Assembly: GCA_022508375.1 (NCBI GenBank)
Contig: JAFLVJ010000009.1
Location: 1 to 47,613 of the forward strand
DNA: 47,613 bases
Source: Clostridiales bacterium
GTDB taxonomy: Bacteria; Bacillota; Clostridia; Christensenellales; CAG-314
Direction: 5' to 3'
Shown: piece after piece, positions 24,328 through 33,000 of the stretch
How positions within the stretch are numbered: the stretch's first letter is position 1
Layout of the letters: each line of letters starts with the position of its first letter
Translations under genes and position numbers: made by a program
The notes under the pieces: generated by a model
Told to the model about the DNA's origin: nothing
Database searches by the model: none
The model's input: the letters and a program-made list of their open reading frames with translations, nothing else

Positions 24328-26340
24328 TCATTTACGGCTATTGAAATAGCTTTGAATCGTCGTGTAAAGCTCACCTTGGAATGCGCTGTGCAAACCGCAG
24401 TAGTTGAGAATTTCCTCATATGTTGCGGTAACAACAGTGTCGCCGTAGCTATCCTTGCCCATAAAAGCACTGTTGCTACTGTAAGTGAAAAGTTTAAGAT
24501 AACTGTCGCGCGCAATGTTTAGACCGAGAGTCTCCGCTTTGGCGAAAATCTCCAACGCCGGCAACGCACTCATGGCATACGAAATATAGTAAGCGGCGTT
24601 GTCAAACACAACGTAGAACCAGTAATCGGTATTAAGATAACTTGCCGCGCCACTGTACGTTGACAGGATACTTTTAAACGTAGCGTTGTAATCGGTGATT
24701 GCTCTGCCGTTGTAAAGTCCCGTGTAAGCCGCCTGTTCGAACTCATCTACAGCCGTTGCAAGCACTACCGTAGATAGGAAGTCAAACAGTTGATTCAATT
24801 CCACTGCGTCATATCCGTTTGTAATACCGGTAGGTTTGTTTTGGGAGAGCCAAGCAAGGAACATCATTTCGTTTCCCTGCGACTGCGTTTCGTTGTGGTC
24901 CATGGACGTGTAAATTTCGCCATTGTACGTAAAGTCGTAGTAATGACCGAACTCGTGGACGAAGGTAAATGCGTTGGAGTAATCCTCCTCTTGGAAATAA
25001 ATTGCAGGAGTGTCGATAAATATACCCGTATATGCTCCCACACCCGAACCGGTAAAGTAATTGCCGTTTCGGTACAGTTTATTTGCTTCACCGAAGAAAT
25101 CCACACCGTTTACTTCACTTAGATAATTGTAGTAGTCGCCAATGTAGCTGACGGTATCCTTGACCGTGTTGAAGTTGGAAATCGAGTGCGAAACCGTATC
25201 CACAACAGCCAAGTTTGTCAATCCTTCGAAGTAATTGGAATTTGCTGCGTTGATGAAATATCTGCCACGGTAATATTTGTCATAAAAACTGTAGTACTCC
25301 TGCGCGACGTTTACAAACAACGGTGCAATAACACTCTTAACATAGGAACGCATCTTTGTTACTTCGCTGGGAGAGTACTCGCGGTAATATACGTTTTCGT
25401 AAGCGTAATCCATGTAGTTACTGTAACCCGAGCTTGTAGCCACTCCGTTATATGCCGTTACTAAACGCTTATATAGGTTGTTTAACTTCGTATATTGTGC
25501 ATTTGAAGGGCCTTTGTCGTCATCTATCGCATCCAACAAGTCGTTATATTGAGCAATAACGTCGCGCAACTCCGACTGATCGGCAGAACTGCTGTTGTAG
25601 CTTTCGGCAAGATCACGTGCTTCGTCAATTTCCTCGCTTGTCCAACCGCTATAAAAGTAACTGCGATAGTTGGAATTGTAAATCATCTCGTACAAACCGT
25701 AAAATCTTGCCATCGTAATATCATAGTACTCGCTGGCGTCGTAATATCTGTCAATAAAACTCGTATAGACATCGCTCAGCAAATACGCCAAATCACACTG
25801 TGCGATGACCGTATCCACGTCCTGTTCGTACTGGTCGTAAAGTGTGTCAAATTGAGTTCGGTTGTTACCGTTGTTGATATTTGCAACAAGTTGATTGTAA
25901 TGGCTGTCAATTGACATCATTTGCTTGTCAAGCGTGTAGTCGGACAGTGAAAAATACTTTTTCGTAGCCTCTGCACGCCCGTAAACGTCACAACCGTCAA
26001 CGCTGCACTTTACGTACAAAAAGTAACTTTCTCCAAAGTCGTGAGTGTGCGCCTCACCGGTCTTTATCCACTTGGCGTACAGGTGGAAGCTAAACAGCAT
26101 TGGCGTACCGCTTTCAAACGGAGAGGTACAGTCAACGTCCGTGTACCAACCGCCGAATTCGTAACCTTCCCTAGCAACGGGAATAGGCATATCTTCATCG
26201 GGGTCGTAAACTTGTATTTTCGTCTTGCCGTCAGCGTAGTAATCATGCAGATATACCACAGCAACCTGAAAACAGGCTGCGCTGACAAGACACGTAAGTA
26301 TCATCACCGCAACTAACGAAAATGCTGCGAATTTCTTCAT
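24328..26340 (-). CDS. Secreted M3-like zinc metallopeptidase with InlB B-repeat
   Basis: A 670-aa exported protein. The signal peptide ends near 'LVSAAC', a possible but imperfect lipobox. Residues about 45-90 form one InlB B-type repeat ('GYEFGGWYTDVDC ... LYAKW'). The remainder is a long helical M3/oligoendopeptidase-like domain with the active site HEFGH at 462-466 and a likely third ligand in 'ETQSQGNEMMFLAW'. An M3-like enzyme outside the cell is less usual than the cytosolic PepF type; it probably processes extracellular oligopeptides. It sits between trkH and the transglutaminase gene, all on the minus strand. Confidence 0.82.
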   Translation of the reverse strand: MKKFAAFSLVAVMILTCLVSAACFQVAVVYLHDYYADGKTKIQVYDPDEDMPIPVAREGYEFGGWYTDVDCTSPFESGTPMLFSFHLYAKWIKTGEAHTHDFGESYFLYVKCSVDGCDVYGRAEATKKYFSLSDYTLDKQMMSIDSHYNQLVANINNGNNRTQFDTLYDQYEQDVDTVIAQCDLAYLLSDVYTSFIDRYYDASEYYDITMARFYGLYEMIYNSNYRSYFYSGWTSEEIDEARDLAESYNSSSADQSELRDVIAQYNDLLDAIDDDKGPSNAQYTKLNNLYKRLVTAYNGVATSSGYSNYMDYAYENVYYREYSPSEVTKMRSYVKSVIAPLFVNVAQEYYSFYDKYYRGRYFINAANSNYFEGLTNLAVVDTVSHSISNFNTVKDTVSYIGDYYNYLSEVNGVDFFGEANKLYRNGNYFTGSGVGAYTGIFIDTPAIYFQEEDYSNAFTFVHEFGHYYDFTYNGEIYTSMDHNETQSQGNEMMFLAWLSQNKPTGITNGYDAVELNQLFDFLSTVVLATAVDEFEQAAYTGLYNGRAITDYNATFKSILSTYSGAASYLNTDYWFYVVFDNAAYYISYAMSALPALEIFAKAETLGLNIARDSYLKLFTYSSNSAFMGKDSYGDTVVTATYEEILNYCGLHSAFQGELYTTIQSYFNSRK

Positions 26341-26395
26341 TTCATATCTCCCAAAGAGTTATTTTTTATCATAGGCGCGCGATGTTTATGACCGC

Positions 26396-27943
26396 TTATC
26401 TTTTTATCCAAGTTGTGGGTGCAAATGCCAACAGTATAGGATAAATCTCCAGACGGCCGATAAGCATAGCAAAGGACATTACGAGCTTGGACAGCCAATT
26501 GTACATGTAGTAACCGCTTGCCGCTACGCCGTAAGCGGGACCTATATTATTTATACAGGATACCGCCGCCGTTATGTTAGACTCCACAGCGGAAATATTG
26601 GAGCCAACGCTCGTTGCGTAACCGGCTACGCTGGTGTCGAAGCACAACACAATAAAGGTTGCCGCAAGTATAAGCATATACAATCCGAAGTAACTTGTTA
26701 CGCTGTGCAATGTTTCGTCGGATACGATTTTTCCTTCGAACTTGACTGCGTTGGCGTTTCTCGGATGCAAAACCTTGCGAAGTTCCTTCTTAACCGCTTT
26801 GCACAGTATTACCACGCGGGAAACTTTCAGTCCGCCGCCCGTTGAGCCTGCCATACCGCCGATAAACATAAGCAAGAACAAGATACCAAGGCTCAATAGC
26901 GGGAAACTGTTAATATTGAGACCGTCGGGTATTGAGCTGTAACCGGTTGTGCTGATAAACGCCGCCACTTGGAACAACGAATGACGAACGGTGTCGTGAG
27001 CGTTTTGCGCAAAAGGCAAATTAGCAAGTGCAAGATCTATCGAAATAGCCGTCATGGATACTGCGATAATTCCCATAAATATCCACAGCTCGCGAGAGCC
27101 GAAAGCCTGGCGGAACTTGCGTAGTAACATCAGGTAATACAGGTTGAAATTGATACCGAACAGTATCATGAATGCGGTAATAATCCATTGATACGCCGCA
27201 CTGTAGTAGGCTATACTACTACCTCTCACGCTAAACCCGCCGGTACCCGCGGTACCGAAGGCGTGCACTACTGCGTCGAAAATATTTTCGCCAATAGGCA
27301 ATTTGTCGGCAACAGCACCGGCAATTATCAACGCAACCGTTTCCACAACGGTAAATCCGATGTAAAGCAGATACAGTATCTTAGCGGTATTTCTTGCCCT
27401 TGGAACAATCTTATCTACGGTGGGGCCGGGCATCTCAGCACGGAGAATGTGCATACCGCGGTTGGAATCGCCCGTTTCAAACGCCATCAAAAATACCACT
27501 ACGCCCATACCGCCAATCCAGTGGGTAAAACTGCGCCAAAACAGCAGCGCCTTGTCCGTCATATACAGCGTGTCTATCTTATCGCCCGTAAGTATCGTTG
27601 CGCCCGTGGTGGAAAATCCACTGCACATTTCGAAGAAAGCGTCAATATAACCCAATTTGGCAGGACTGGGAGTGATAACAAATGGCAATGCGCCTATCGC
27701 AGACACGTATATCCACGAAAGCGACACAATTATGAGCCCTTCCTTGGCGAAAATCACCTTGTCCTTGGGCTTGAGACACAGCATCAACACCAAGCCGATA
27801 GCCAAAGATATCCCAACCGTTATGGCAATTGCCCACCAACTGGCCTCACCCAGACACAATGCAAGTACCGCAGGTATTACCAACAAGATTGCAAGTACTA
27901 TTGCTATTCTGCCCAAAGTGTGAAAAATCATCCTATAATTCAT
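26396..27943 (-). CDS. trkH: TrkH/KtrB-type potassium uptake channel subunit
   Basis: A 515-aa membrane protein of the TrkH/KtrB family, which imports potassium together with the TrkA gating ring. The four pore loops are visible as 'FSTTGATILTG', 'FGTAGTGGFSVRG', 'FISTTGYSSIPDG' and 'SCINNIGPAYG', spread over about ten hydrophobic helices. Start is set at ATG 27943 (MNYRMIFHTLGR). Upstream in-frame sequence belongs to the repeat at 27978-28046. The nearest purine-rich tract, aaggggatt, is further away than usual, so the start is less certain. It follows trkA, its functional partner. Confidence 0.92.
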   Translation of the reverse strand: MNYRMIFHTLGRIAIVLAILLVIPAVLALCLGEASWWAIAITVGISLAIGLVLMLCLKPKDKVIFAKEGLIIVSLSWIYVSAIGALPFVITPSPAKLGYIDAFFEMCSGFSTTGATILTGDKIDTLYMTDKALLFWRSFTHWIGGMGVVVFLMAFETGDSNRGMHILRAEMPGPTVDKIVPRARNTAKILYLLYIGFTVVETVALIIAGAVADKLPIGENIFDAVVHAFGTAGTGGFSVRGSSIAYYSAAYQWIITAFMILFGINFNLYYLMLLRKFRQAFGSRELWIFMGIIAVSMTAISIDLALANLPFAQNAHDTVRHSLFQVAAFISTTGYSSIPDGLNINSFPLLSLGILFLLMFIGGMAGSTGGGLKVSRVVILCKAVKKELRKVLHPRNANAVKFEGKIVSDETLHSVTSYFGLYMLILAATFIVLCFDTSVAGYATSVGSNISAVESNITAAVSCINNIGPAYGVAASGYYMYNWLSKLVMSFAMLIGRLEIYPILLAFAPTTWIKR

Positions 27944-27977
27944 TTTGTGTAAAAATAATCCCCTTTTATAAAAAGTA

Positions 27978-28046
27978 TTGAAAGCGCAGTCGCGTGGAAG
28001 GTGTGGCGAGGATTTAGCCCGCATACCGCGATGAGTGTACTTTCAA
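27978..28046. repeat. GTAC-hairpin element, short derivative (copy 4) between trkA and trkH
   Basis: Ends TTGAAAG/CTTTCAA form inverted arms. On the minus strand the first 38 and last 19 or so bases match the ends of the element at 44874-44995 (TTTGAAAG..CATCGCG..ATGCG.GCTA; CGCGACTG.GCTTTCA). About 50 internal bases, including the GTAC hairpin, are missing. It begins four bases past the trkA stop. Confidence 0.65.
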
Positions 28047-28049
28047 AAA

Positions 28050-29411
28050 TTATCTTAACGCGTCGGACAGGTCGTATAAATGCGCGTCCGTCGCAACAAC
28101 TATCACGCTGTCACCTTCAAGTATCTTATCGTCGCCCGAAGGAATAATGGTTTCCTTACCGCGAATGATGCCTGCAATGATAAAGTTTTGCTTGAGCTTT
28201 AAGTCCTTCAAGGCGATACCCACAAGTTTGCAGTCGGCAAGCACGGCAAATTCCAACGCTTCCGCTCTGTCGTCCATGAGGCTGTACATAGTTTCCACCT
28301 TGCTGGAAAGCGTGTTTTTGAGTGCGCGTGCATATCTTGTTAGCGCGTCGGCAACCAGCTTGCGCGGAGCAACCACGTTTTCCAAGCCGAGTTTTTCCGC
28401 CAAATCCGCCAGTTCTGCGTGATTTACCTTGGCAATAACCTTGGGTACTTCCTGACTTGCCGCGTAGAAGGAAATAAGAATATTTTCCTCGTCGGTACCA
28501 GTCAACGCCACAAAAGCGTCCGTTGACTTAATACCTTCCTCCCACAAGAGGTCGTGGTTCATTCCGTCACCGTGAATAAGTGTTGCGCCCGCAGGCAAAA
28601 TCTCCGCCAGTTCCTCACAACGCTGTTCGTCGCGCTCGATAATCTTGACGGAAAAGCCGTTGGATACCAGTATTTTAGCCAAATAGTAGGACGTCGTGCT
28701 TCCGCCTAGGATTATGACGTCGCGGCCTTGCTTTTGCACTGCGCCGATACTTTTGAGGAACTTATGAGTATCACTTCTCTTTACCATGAAGGCGACCTTG
28801 TCCCCCTCCTGCAAAGTAAATGCGCCGGTTGGAATATATACCTCGTCCTCTCTTTGCACCACGCATGCGATAAACTGTACGGCGCATTTTTTACGGAGAT
28901 CCATAAGGTTGACATCGATAAGCGGCGAACCTTCCTTGATGATAAGTTCCAACATTTGCAGTTTTTTGCCTGCAAAGTTGTCCACGCTTACCGCAGAGGG
29001 TAATTTCAGTTGGTCAAACAACGTTTCGGCAGTTAGTCGCTCGGGGTTCAACGCCATGGACAGCTCCAACTCCTTAGTGATGTAGTTAAGTCCGTCCTCG
29101 TTGTACTCCGTTTCGCGAATACGCGCAACAGTATGCTTTGCGCCCATTCGTCTCGCCAAAAAACAGGAAAGCATATTTACTTCGTCACTTTCCGTTACAG
29201 CAATGAACAAATCCGCCTTGGGCACGCTTGCAGACAACAACATTTCGCGTGAGGTTGCACTTCCGCATACCGCCATTACGTCATACGTATTGGTAACGTC
29301 CTCAATAACGTCGCTGTCGTTGTCGATAGCAATGATATCATGCTTGTCTTCTGCCATGCTGTCAATGATGGCTTTACCCACCTTGCCACAGCCTACGATA
29401 ACAACTCTCAT
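28050..29411 (-). CDS. trkA: TrkA potassium uptake regulatory protein
   Basis: A 453-aa cytosolic gating-ring subunit made of two RCK units. The first nucleotide-binding turn is 'MRVVIVGCGKVGKAI' at the N-terminus, and the second begins 'DVIILGGSTTSYYLAKIL' near residue 230. Each is followed by a TrkA_C-type domain ('AFTLQEGDKVAFMV', 'DKILEGDSVIVVA'). It binds NAD(H) or ATP and controls TrkH, encoded just downstream. ATG 29411 is chosen because aaggagcaact precedes it and the Rossmann fold begins immediately. The longer upstream frame is untranslated leader. Confidence 0.94.
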   Translation of the reverse strand: MRVVIVGCGKVGKAIIDSMAEDKHDIIAIDNDSDVIEDVTNTYDVMAVCGSATSREMLLSASVPKADLFIAVTESDEVNMLSCFLARRMGAKHTVARIRETEYNEDGLNYITKELELSMALNPERLTAETLFDQLKLPSAVSVDNFAGKKLQMLELIIKEGSPLIDVNLMDLRKKCAVQFIACVVQREDEVYIPTGAFTLQEGDKVAFMVKRSDTHKFLKSIGAVQKQGRDVIILGGSTTSYYLAKILVSNGFSVKIIERDEQRCEELAEILPAGATLIHGDGMNHDLLWEEGIKSTDAFVALTGTDEENILISFYAASQEVPKVIAKVNHAELADLAEKLGLENVVAPRKLVADALTRYARALKNTLSSKVETMYSLMDDRAEALEFAVLADCKLVGIALKDLKLKQNFIIAGIIRGKETIIPSGDDKILEGDSVIVVATDAHLYDLSDALR

Positions 29412-29443
29412 AGTTGCTCCTTTTTCATTACAAAATATAGCGC

Positions 29444-29462
29444 ATATATACGCAGTATATAT
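29444..29462. promoter_or_regulatory. Inverted repeat at the trkA start site
   Basis: ATATATAC, three bases, GTATATAT, spanning the predicted +1 (about 29454) of the trkA promoter. A candidate operator or start-site hairpin. Confidence 0.35.
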
Positions 29463-29489
29463 TGTATCACAATACCTCAACGATTGCAA
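29461..29489 (-). promoter_or_regulatory. Promoter of trkA
   Basis: Minus strand TTGCAA (29489-29484), 17-base spacer, TACAAT (29466-29461). Confidence 0.72.
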
Positions 29490-29491
29490 CG

Positions 29492-29518
29492 AAAAAACAC
29501 CTTGCCGGGCGAGGCAAG
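29492..29518 (-). terminator. Second terminator after the acyl-CoA synthetase gene
   Basis: CTTGCC/GGCAAG stem with six T on the minus strand shortly after. Confidence 0.55.
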
Positions 29519-29537
29519 TATTTTAACATCTGCTAAC

Positions 29538-29563
29538 AAAAAGCCCCTTCATGTAAAGGGGCT
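29538..29563 (-). terminator. Terminator after the acyl-CoA synthetase gene
   Basis: AGCCCCTT/AAGGGGCT stem followed by five T on the minus strand, 27 bases past the stop. Confidence 0.8.
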
Positions 29564-29589
29564 GGCATCGACAGACGTCTGCGGAACTG

Positions 29590-31155
29590 TTATTTGTTTT
29601 CCAACGATCTGAAATCTATTTTGCCGAAATCGGTTCGAGGCATTTGTTCTATCACTTCCACGTAACGCGGAACCGCGTACCTGATAAGATTACGTCGGCA
29701 TATTTCCGTCACTTCGCGTTTGACAGTTTCGTAATCCGTAGGCTTTGCAAGCGTCACATATACCTTTACGAACTGCTTGCCATCCACTTTGACGCCCACA
29801 GCGCACGCTTCGGATACGAAATCCAACTTACTGACGCATTGTTCTATCTGCGAAGGAAATACGTTGACGGCAGCAATCTTTATAGAACGCTTTTTTCTAT
29901 CGACAACGTGCAGATATCCGTCGCTGATGTATCCGATATCCCCTGTTTTTACCCAGGTTTTACCCTCCATGTCAACAAGACAGTTGCCACCTTCGATATA
30001 TCCGTTCATCACACCGTTTCCGCTAACTATGATTTCGCCCAGTTCGCCTTCGGAAAGAATATTGTTGTAGTCATCCCATATCTGTACGTAGTTACCAGGC
30101 ATGGGGCGTCCGCAACTACCCTTTTGTTCGAAGTCGTAGTTGTTTACGATACACACTCCGCATACTTCGGTAAGTCCGTATCCACGCATAAGCCGAGCGC
30201 GAGAGCAATATTTGGACAAAATGCCGTTGACTCGCTCCACCAAAGCTTCCTCACACACGTCCCCGCCACACCAAATAACATCAAGACTGCTAAGCCCCTT
30301 ATTGTCAAAGGTGTTATCCTTGAGCATCTTCTTGAGCATTGCGGGCACTACACTCCACACCGTTACGCGATACTTGTTGATATATCGACTGACCGCCTTG
30401 GTATCGAACTTGGGAACAAGTATAAGACTGTACCCAACCGACAGCGGGCCGTGCATTGCCGAACACAATCCATAAGCGTGAAAAACAGGCAAAGTAGCGA
30501 GATTAAAGTCGCCTACTTGTACATTTGGGTGGTACATCTTGAACATTCCGTCAGTGACACTGTTGAAAGCATTGTTGTTGAGCATCACAATCTTCGGCTC
30601 TCCGCTTGTGCCGCCACTGTGCATGTAGCAGAGTAAATCTTCCGCCTTACCTTGAAGCTCCGTAGGCGTATTTGCGCCCTTTTTCAACAGCTTTGCGTAA
30701 GTATCAATTACGCCTACACGTTTACCCGACATGCGCGAATACAGTGCGTAAGCAGGCTTACGAACATGTACGTAATCGGCGATAGAACAGCGAATAAGCA
30801 ATTGTCCCAGCTTTGTGAGCGGATTTTCATCCTTTACCGTCACGTCGTAAAACAGCAACACCTTGGAGTTGGTTTTACGCAAATTATCCGCGAGCAAATT
30901 GACAGGCACGAGCGGATGGATGATATTTGCAATCATACCCAGTTTACTGCACGCGTAAAAAGCGACAAGCGCCTGCGGGCACGTTGGCAAATACAACGTC
31001 ACAACGTCCCCTTTATTCAATCCAAGCTGAATTAACGCGCCGCTAAAGCTCTCGATATCCTGCAAAAATTGCGAAATCTTAAGTTTGTGCCCGTAATATA
31101 CTATATATCCGTTGCGGTTAACGCCGCTATGCAGAAATTCGTAACAAGTTACCAC
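29590..31155 (-). CDS. AMP-dependent acyl-CoA synthetase/ligase
   Basis: A 521-aa adenylate-forming enzyme that activates a carboxylate as acyl-AMP and usually transfers it to CoA. The phosphate-binding loop is 'MHSGGTSGEPKIV' (about 174-186). Later motifs are 'MRGYGLTEVCG', 'WVKTGDIGYISDGYLHVVDR' and a C-terminal 'TDFGKIDFRSL' lysine region. The substrate cannot be deduced. No ATG exists near the N-terminus. GTG 31155 is chosen, with GAGGGG seven bases upstream, and that ribosome site lies inside an interspersed repeat. A TTG at 31200 would extend the frame through the repeat and is rejected. Confidence 0.87.
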   Translation of the reverse strand: MVTCYEFLHSGVNRNGYIVYYGHKLKISQFLQDIESFSGALIQLGLNKGDVVTLYLPTCPQALVAFYACSKLGMIANIIHPLVPVNLLADNLRKTNSKVLLFYDVTVKDENPLTKLGQLLIRCSIADYVHVRKPAYALYSRMSGKRVGVIDTYAKLLKKGANTPTELQGKAEDLLCYMHSGGTSGEPKIVMLNNNAFNSVTDGMFKMYHPNVQVGDFNLATLPVFHAYGLCSAMHGPLSVGYSLILVPKFDTKAVSRYINKYRVTVWSVVPAMLKKMLKDNTFDNKGLSSLDVIWCGGDVCEEALVERVNGILSKYCSRARLMRGYGLTEVCGVCIVNNYDFEQKGSCGRPMPGNYVQIWDDYNNILSEGELGEIIVSGNGVMNGYIEGGNCLVDMEGKTWVKTGDIGYISDGYLHVVDRKKRSIKIAAVNVFPSQIEQCVSKLDFVSEACAVGVKVDGKQFVKVYVTLAKPTDYETVKREVTEICRRNLIRYAVPRYVEVIEQMPRTDFGKIDFRSLENK

Positions 31156-31208
31156 TTGACAACCCCTCAGTCTGCCACGCAGACAGCTCCCATTACACAA
31201 GGGAACCC
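31152..31208. repeat. Small hairpin repeat overlapping the acyl-CoA synthetase start
   Basis: On the plus strand: CCCCTCA, the hairpin GTCTGC-CAC-GCAGAC, then TCCC..GGGA and a T run. The element fills the 5' leader of the minus-strand gene and contributes its ribosome site. Shortened relatives with CTCCCTT/AAGGGAG stems serve as terminators elsewhere (for example 38937-38968). Confidence 0.55.
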
Positions 31209-31225
31209 TTTTTTGAATTAAGTTT

Positions 31226-31254
31226 ATTTTATCAAATTAACCGACAAATTGCAA
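31226..31254 (-). promoter_or_regulatory. Promoter of the acyl-CoA synthetase gene
   Basis: Minus strand TTGCAA (31254-31249), 17-base spacer, TAAAAT (31231-31226). The start near 31219 places the whole hairpin repeat in the leader. Confidence 0.75.
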
Positions 31255-31310
31255 GTTATATGCGCGCACTGCAATTTAAAGCAAATCTTAATGCAAATAC
31301 AGCGATATTT

Positions 31311-31334
31311 AAAAAGCGACCGAAGTCGGTCGCT
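31311..31334 (-). terminator. Terminator of the apt-like gene
   Basis: AGCGACCGA/TCGGTCGCT stem with a minus-strand T run; 22 bases past the stop. Confidence 0.85.
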
Positions 31335-31355
31335 TGATAATCCGTATATATATTT

Positions 31356-31892
31356 TTACAGCAATGGAATTACGCCAAGGTAGCATATATCATCGCGCTT
31401 GCATGCGTCGCCTTCGGCAAGTACGAAAGCCTTTTTGTGAATTATTCCGCCGGCAAGAGTTACAAGTTCCTCAAGTCCTACAAGGCTGTTACCCGTGGAT
31501 ACTACGTCGTCGATAATACCCACCTTTTTACCGCGCAACAAGTCCGCGTCGTGTTTGCTTATGTACAGTTTTTGTACCTGACCGGTCGTGATACTGCTCT
31601 TGATTTCAACTTCCAGTCCGTCCTGCATGTACAACTTCTTGGATTTGCGCGCAACTGCATAGTACGCCATACCCAGTTCACGCGCAATTACGTGAGTGAG
31701 TTGAAGTCCCTTGCTCTCCGCAGTGATAAGTACGTCGCAATCCGAAACAAGCTTGGCAAGCTCTTTACCGCAATGCTCTGTAAGTTCCACATTGCCATGC
31801 AAATTGAAAAATGCAATGTTTACGCCACTGGGAAGGGGCAATATGGGAAGCTCTGCTGTGTAACCGTTGAGATCGACTTTAAAGTACTTCAT
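31356..31892 (-). CDS. Adenine phosphoribosyltransferase-like protein
   Basis: A 178-aa type I phosphoribosyltransferase. The PRPP-binding motif 'VGIIDDVVSTGNSL' lies at about 124-137, and 'ITAESKGLQLTHVIAREL' at about 56-73 resembles the hood and first loop of Apt. The N-terminus (MKYFKVDLNGYTAELPILPL) differs from canonical Apt, so the base could be adenine, xanthine or another purine. It probably acts in purine salvage. It has its own promoter (TTGACA, 18 bases, TAAAAT) and terminator, so it is a single-gene unit. Divergent from the pseudouridine synthase gene. Confidence 0.8.
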   Translation of the reverse strand: MKYFKVDLNGYTAELPILPLPSGVNIAFFNLHGNVELTEHCGKELAKLVSDCDVLITAESKGLQLTHVIARELGMAYYAVARKSKKLYMQDGLEVEIKSSITTGQVQKLYISKHDADLLRGKKVGIIDDVVSTGNSLVGLEELVTLAGGIIHKKAFVLAEGDACKRDDICYLGVIPLL

Positions 31893-31947
31893 GGTAGTTC
31901 TCCATTTTTTCGATTATGTACATTTATATGCTTTTCTAAGCGTATTT

Positions 31948-31977
31948 ATTTTACTACTTTTGCCCCAATTATGTCAA
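31948..31977 (-). promoter_or_regulatory. Promoter of the apt-like gene
   Basis: Minus strand TTGACA (31977-31972), 18-base spacer, TAAAAT (31953-31948). Confidence 0.75.
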
Positions 31978-32089
31978 TTAGATATAGCCACTCAGGACTT
32001 GAAAACTGCAAGACTTTGACAAATTGGCATCACTGCATTGCAACACAGTGCACCGGTGATAATGGATTGCAACAAGAGTGCGCAAGCGG

Positions 32090-32118
32090 TTGAAAGTTTT
32101 ACGATATTACTGTACAAT
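32090..32118 (+). promoter_or_regulatory. Promoter placing +1 on the start codon (leaderless gene)
   Basis: TTGAAA (32090-32095), 17-base spacer, TACAAT (32113-32118), then exactly six bases to ATG 32125. The expected +1 is the A of the ATG, and no ribosome site is present. Confidence 0.7.
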
Positions 32119-32124
32119 ATACAC

Positions 32125-32955
32125 ATGAAACTAACCTTAATTATTGCCGAAAAAGATGACGGAATATCCCTCAAAGAATTTCTGTCCCGCCAAGGCTACT
32201 CCACCACGCAGATAAAGCGATTTAAATACAGTGGCGAAATGACGGTAAACGGGCACCCCACAACCGTTGCCCAAATACTTAAAACAGGCGACACGTTGAT
32301 ACTTGCAACGGACGAGCGGCTTACCACCCCGTCATTTGCGTCTAATCCTGCCGAAATAGTTTTTGCAGACCAATACCTATACGTTGCAGCAAAACCTTAC
32401 GGCGTGGCGATACACCCAGACAGGGCGCACAAGTCGGAAACGCTCGGTAACATGCTGGCTACAACATTCGGCAATGGGTTTCAGCTGCGAATTGTTACGC
32501 GGCTGGACAAGACGACAAGCGGCTTAGTATTGGGTGCGCTTGACGAAATTACCGCGCAAAAACTCAACACGTTACAACACGGTCACGGCATTGTAAAAAG
32601 TTACGTTGCGCTCGTGGAGGGGCTTGTCGAATCGGACGGCGAAGTTACCCTACCACTGACACGTATGGACGGACAAAACAAAACGGTCGTTGATATTTCA
32701 ACAGGAAAACAATCTCACACCGTTTATCGCGTACACGAAAAACGCGAAAACACGACCTTATTAAACGTCACACCTATTACGGGACGTACGCACCAAATAC
32801 GCGCGCACCTATCCGCCATTGGACACCCGATAGTAGGCGATACGCTGTACGGCGCGCAAAAAGATACGCGCATAATGCTCCACTGCGAACGCCTGACCTT
32901 TATTCACCCCTACACGGGCGAACAGGTAGATTTGAAATTACCCGCCGATTTTTAG
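32125..32955 (+). CDS. RluA/RluD-family pseudouridine synthase
   Basis: A 276-aa RNA pseudouridine synthase. Residues about 10-60 are an S4-like RNA-binding domain ('SLKEFLSRQGYSTTQIKRFK'). The catalytic motif 'IVTRLDKTTSGLVLGA' contains the nucleophilic Asp, and 'GRTHQIRAHLSAIGHPIVGD' is the second family hallmark. It modifies uridines in rRNA or tRNA; which paralogue cannot be told. ATG 32125 is chosen because the domain starts there. The upstream frame crosses the promoter. With six bases from -10 to ATG, its mRNA should be leaderless. Confidence 0.92.
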   Translation: MKLTLIIAEKDDGISLKEFLSRQGYSTTQIKRFKYSGEMTVNGHPTTVAQILKTGDTLILATDERLTTPSFASNPAEIVFADQYLYVAAKPYGVAIHPDRAHKSETLGNMLATTFGNGFQLRIVTRLDKTTSGLVLGALDEITAQKLNTLQHGHGIVKSYVALVEGLVESDGEVTLPLTRMDGQNKTVVDISTGKQSHTVYRVHEKRENTTLLNVTPITGRTHQIRAHLSAIGHPIVGDTLYGAQKDTRIMLHCERLTFIHPYTGEQVDLKLPADF

Positions 32956-32957
32956 TA

Positions 32958-32985
32958 AAAAAAGCCGACATAAGTTATGTCGGCT
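32958..32985 (-). terminator. Terminator between convergent rluD-like and HAD genes
   Basis: AGCCGACATA/TATGTCGGCT with a 3-base loop and seven T on the minus strand. It may also slow plus-strand transcripts. Confidence 0.8.
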
Positions 32986-33000
32986 ATTATTATCGAATTA

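Noticed and set aside
29492-29563. CRISPR-like array of short palindromes
   Set aside because: Only two unrelated hairpins with T runs, no regular repeat-spacer pattern; they are terminators. No CRISPR array was seen in the window.
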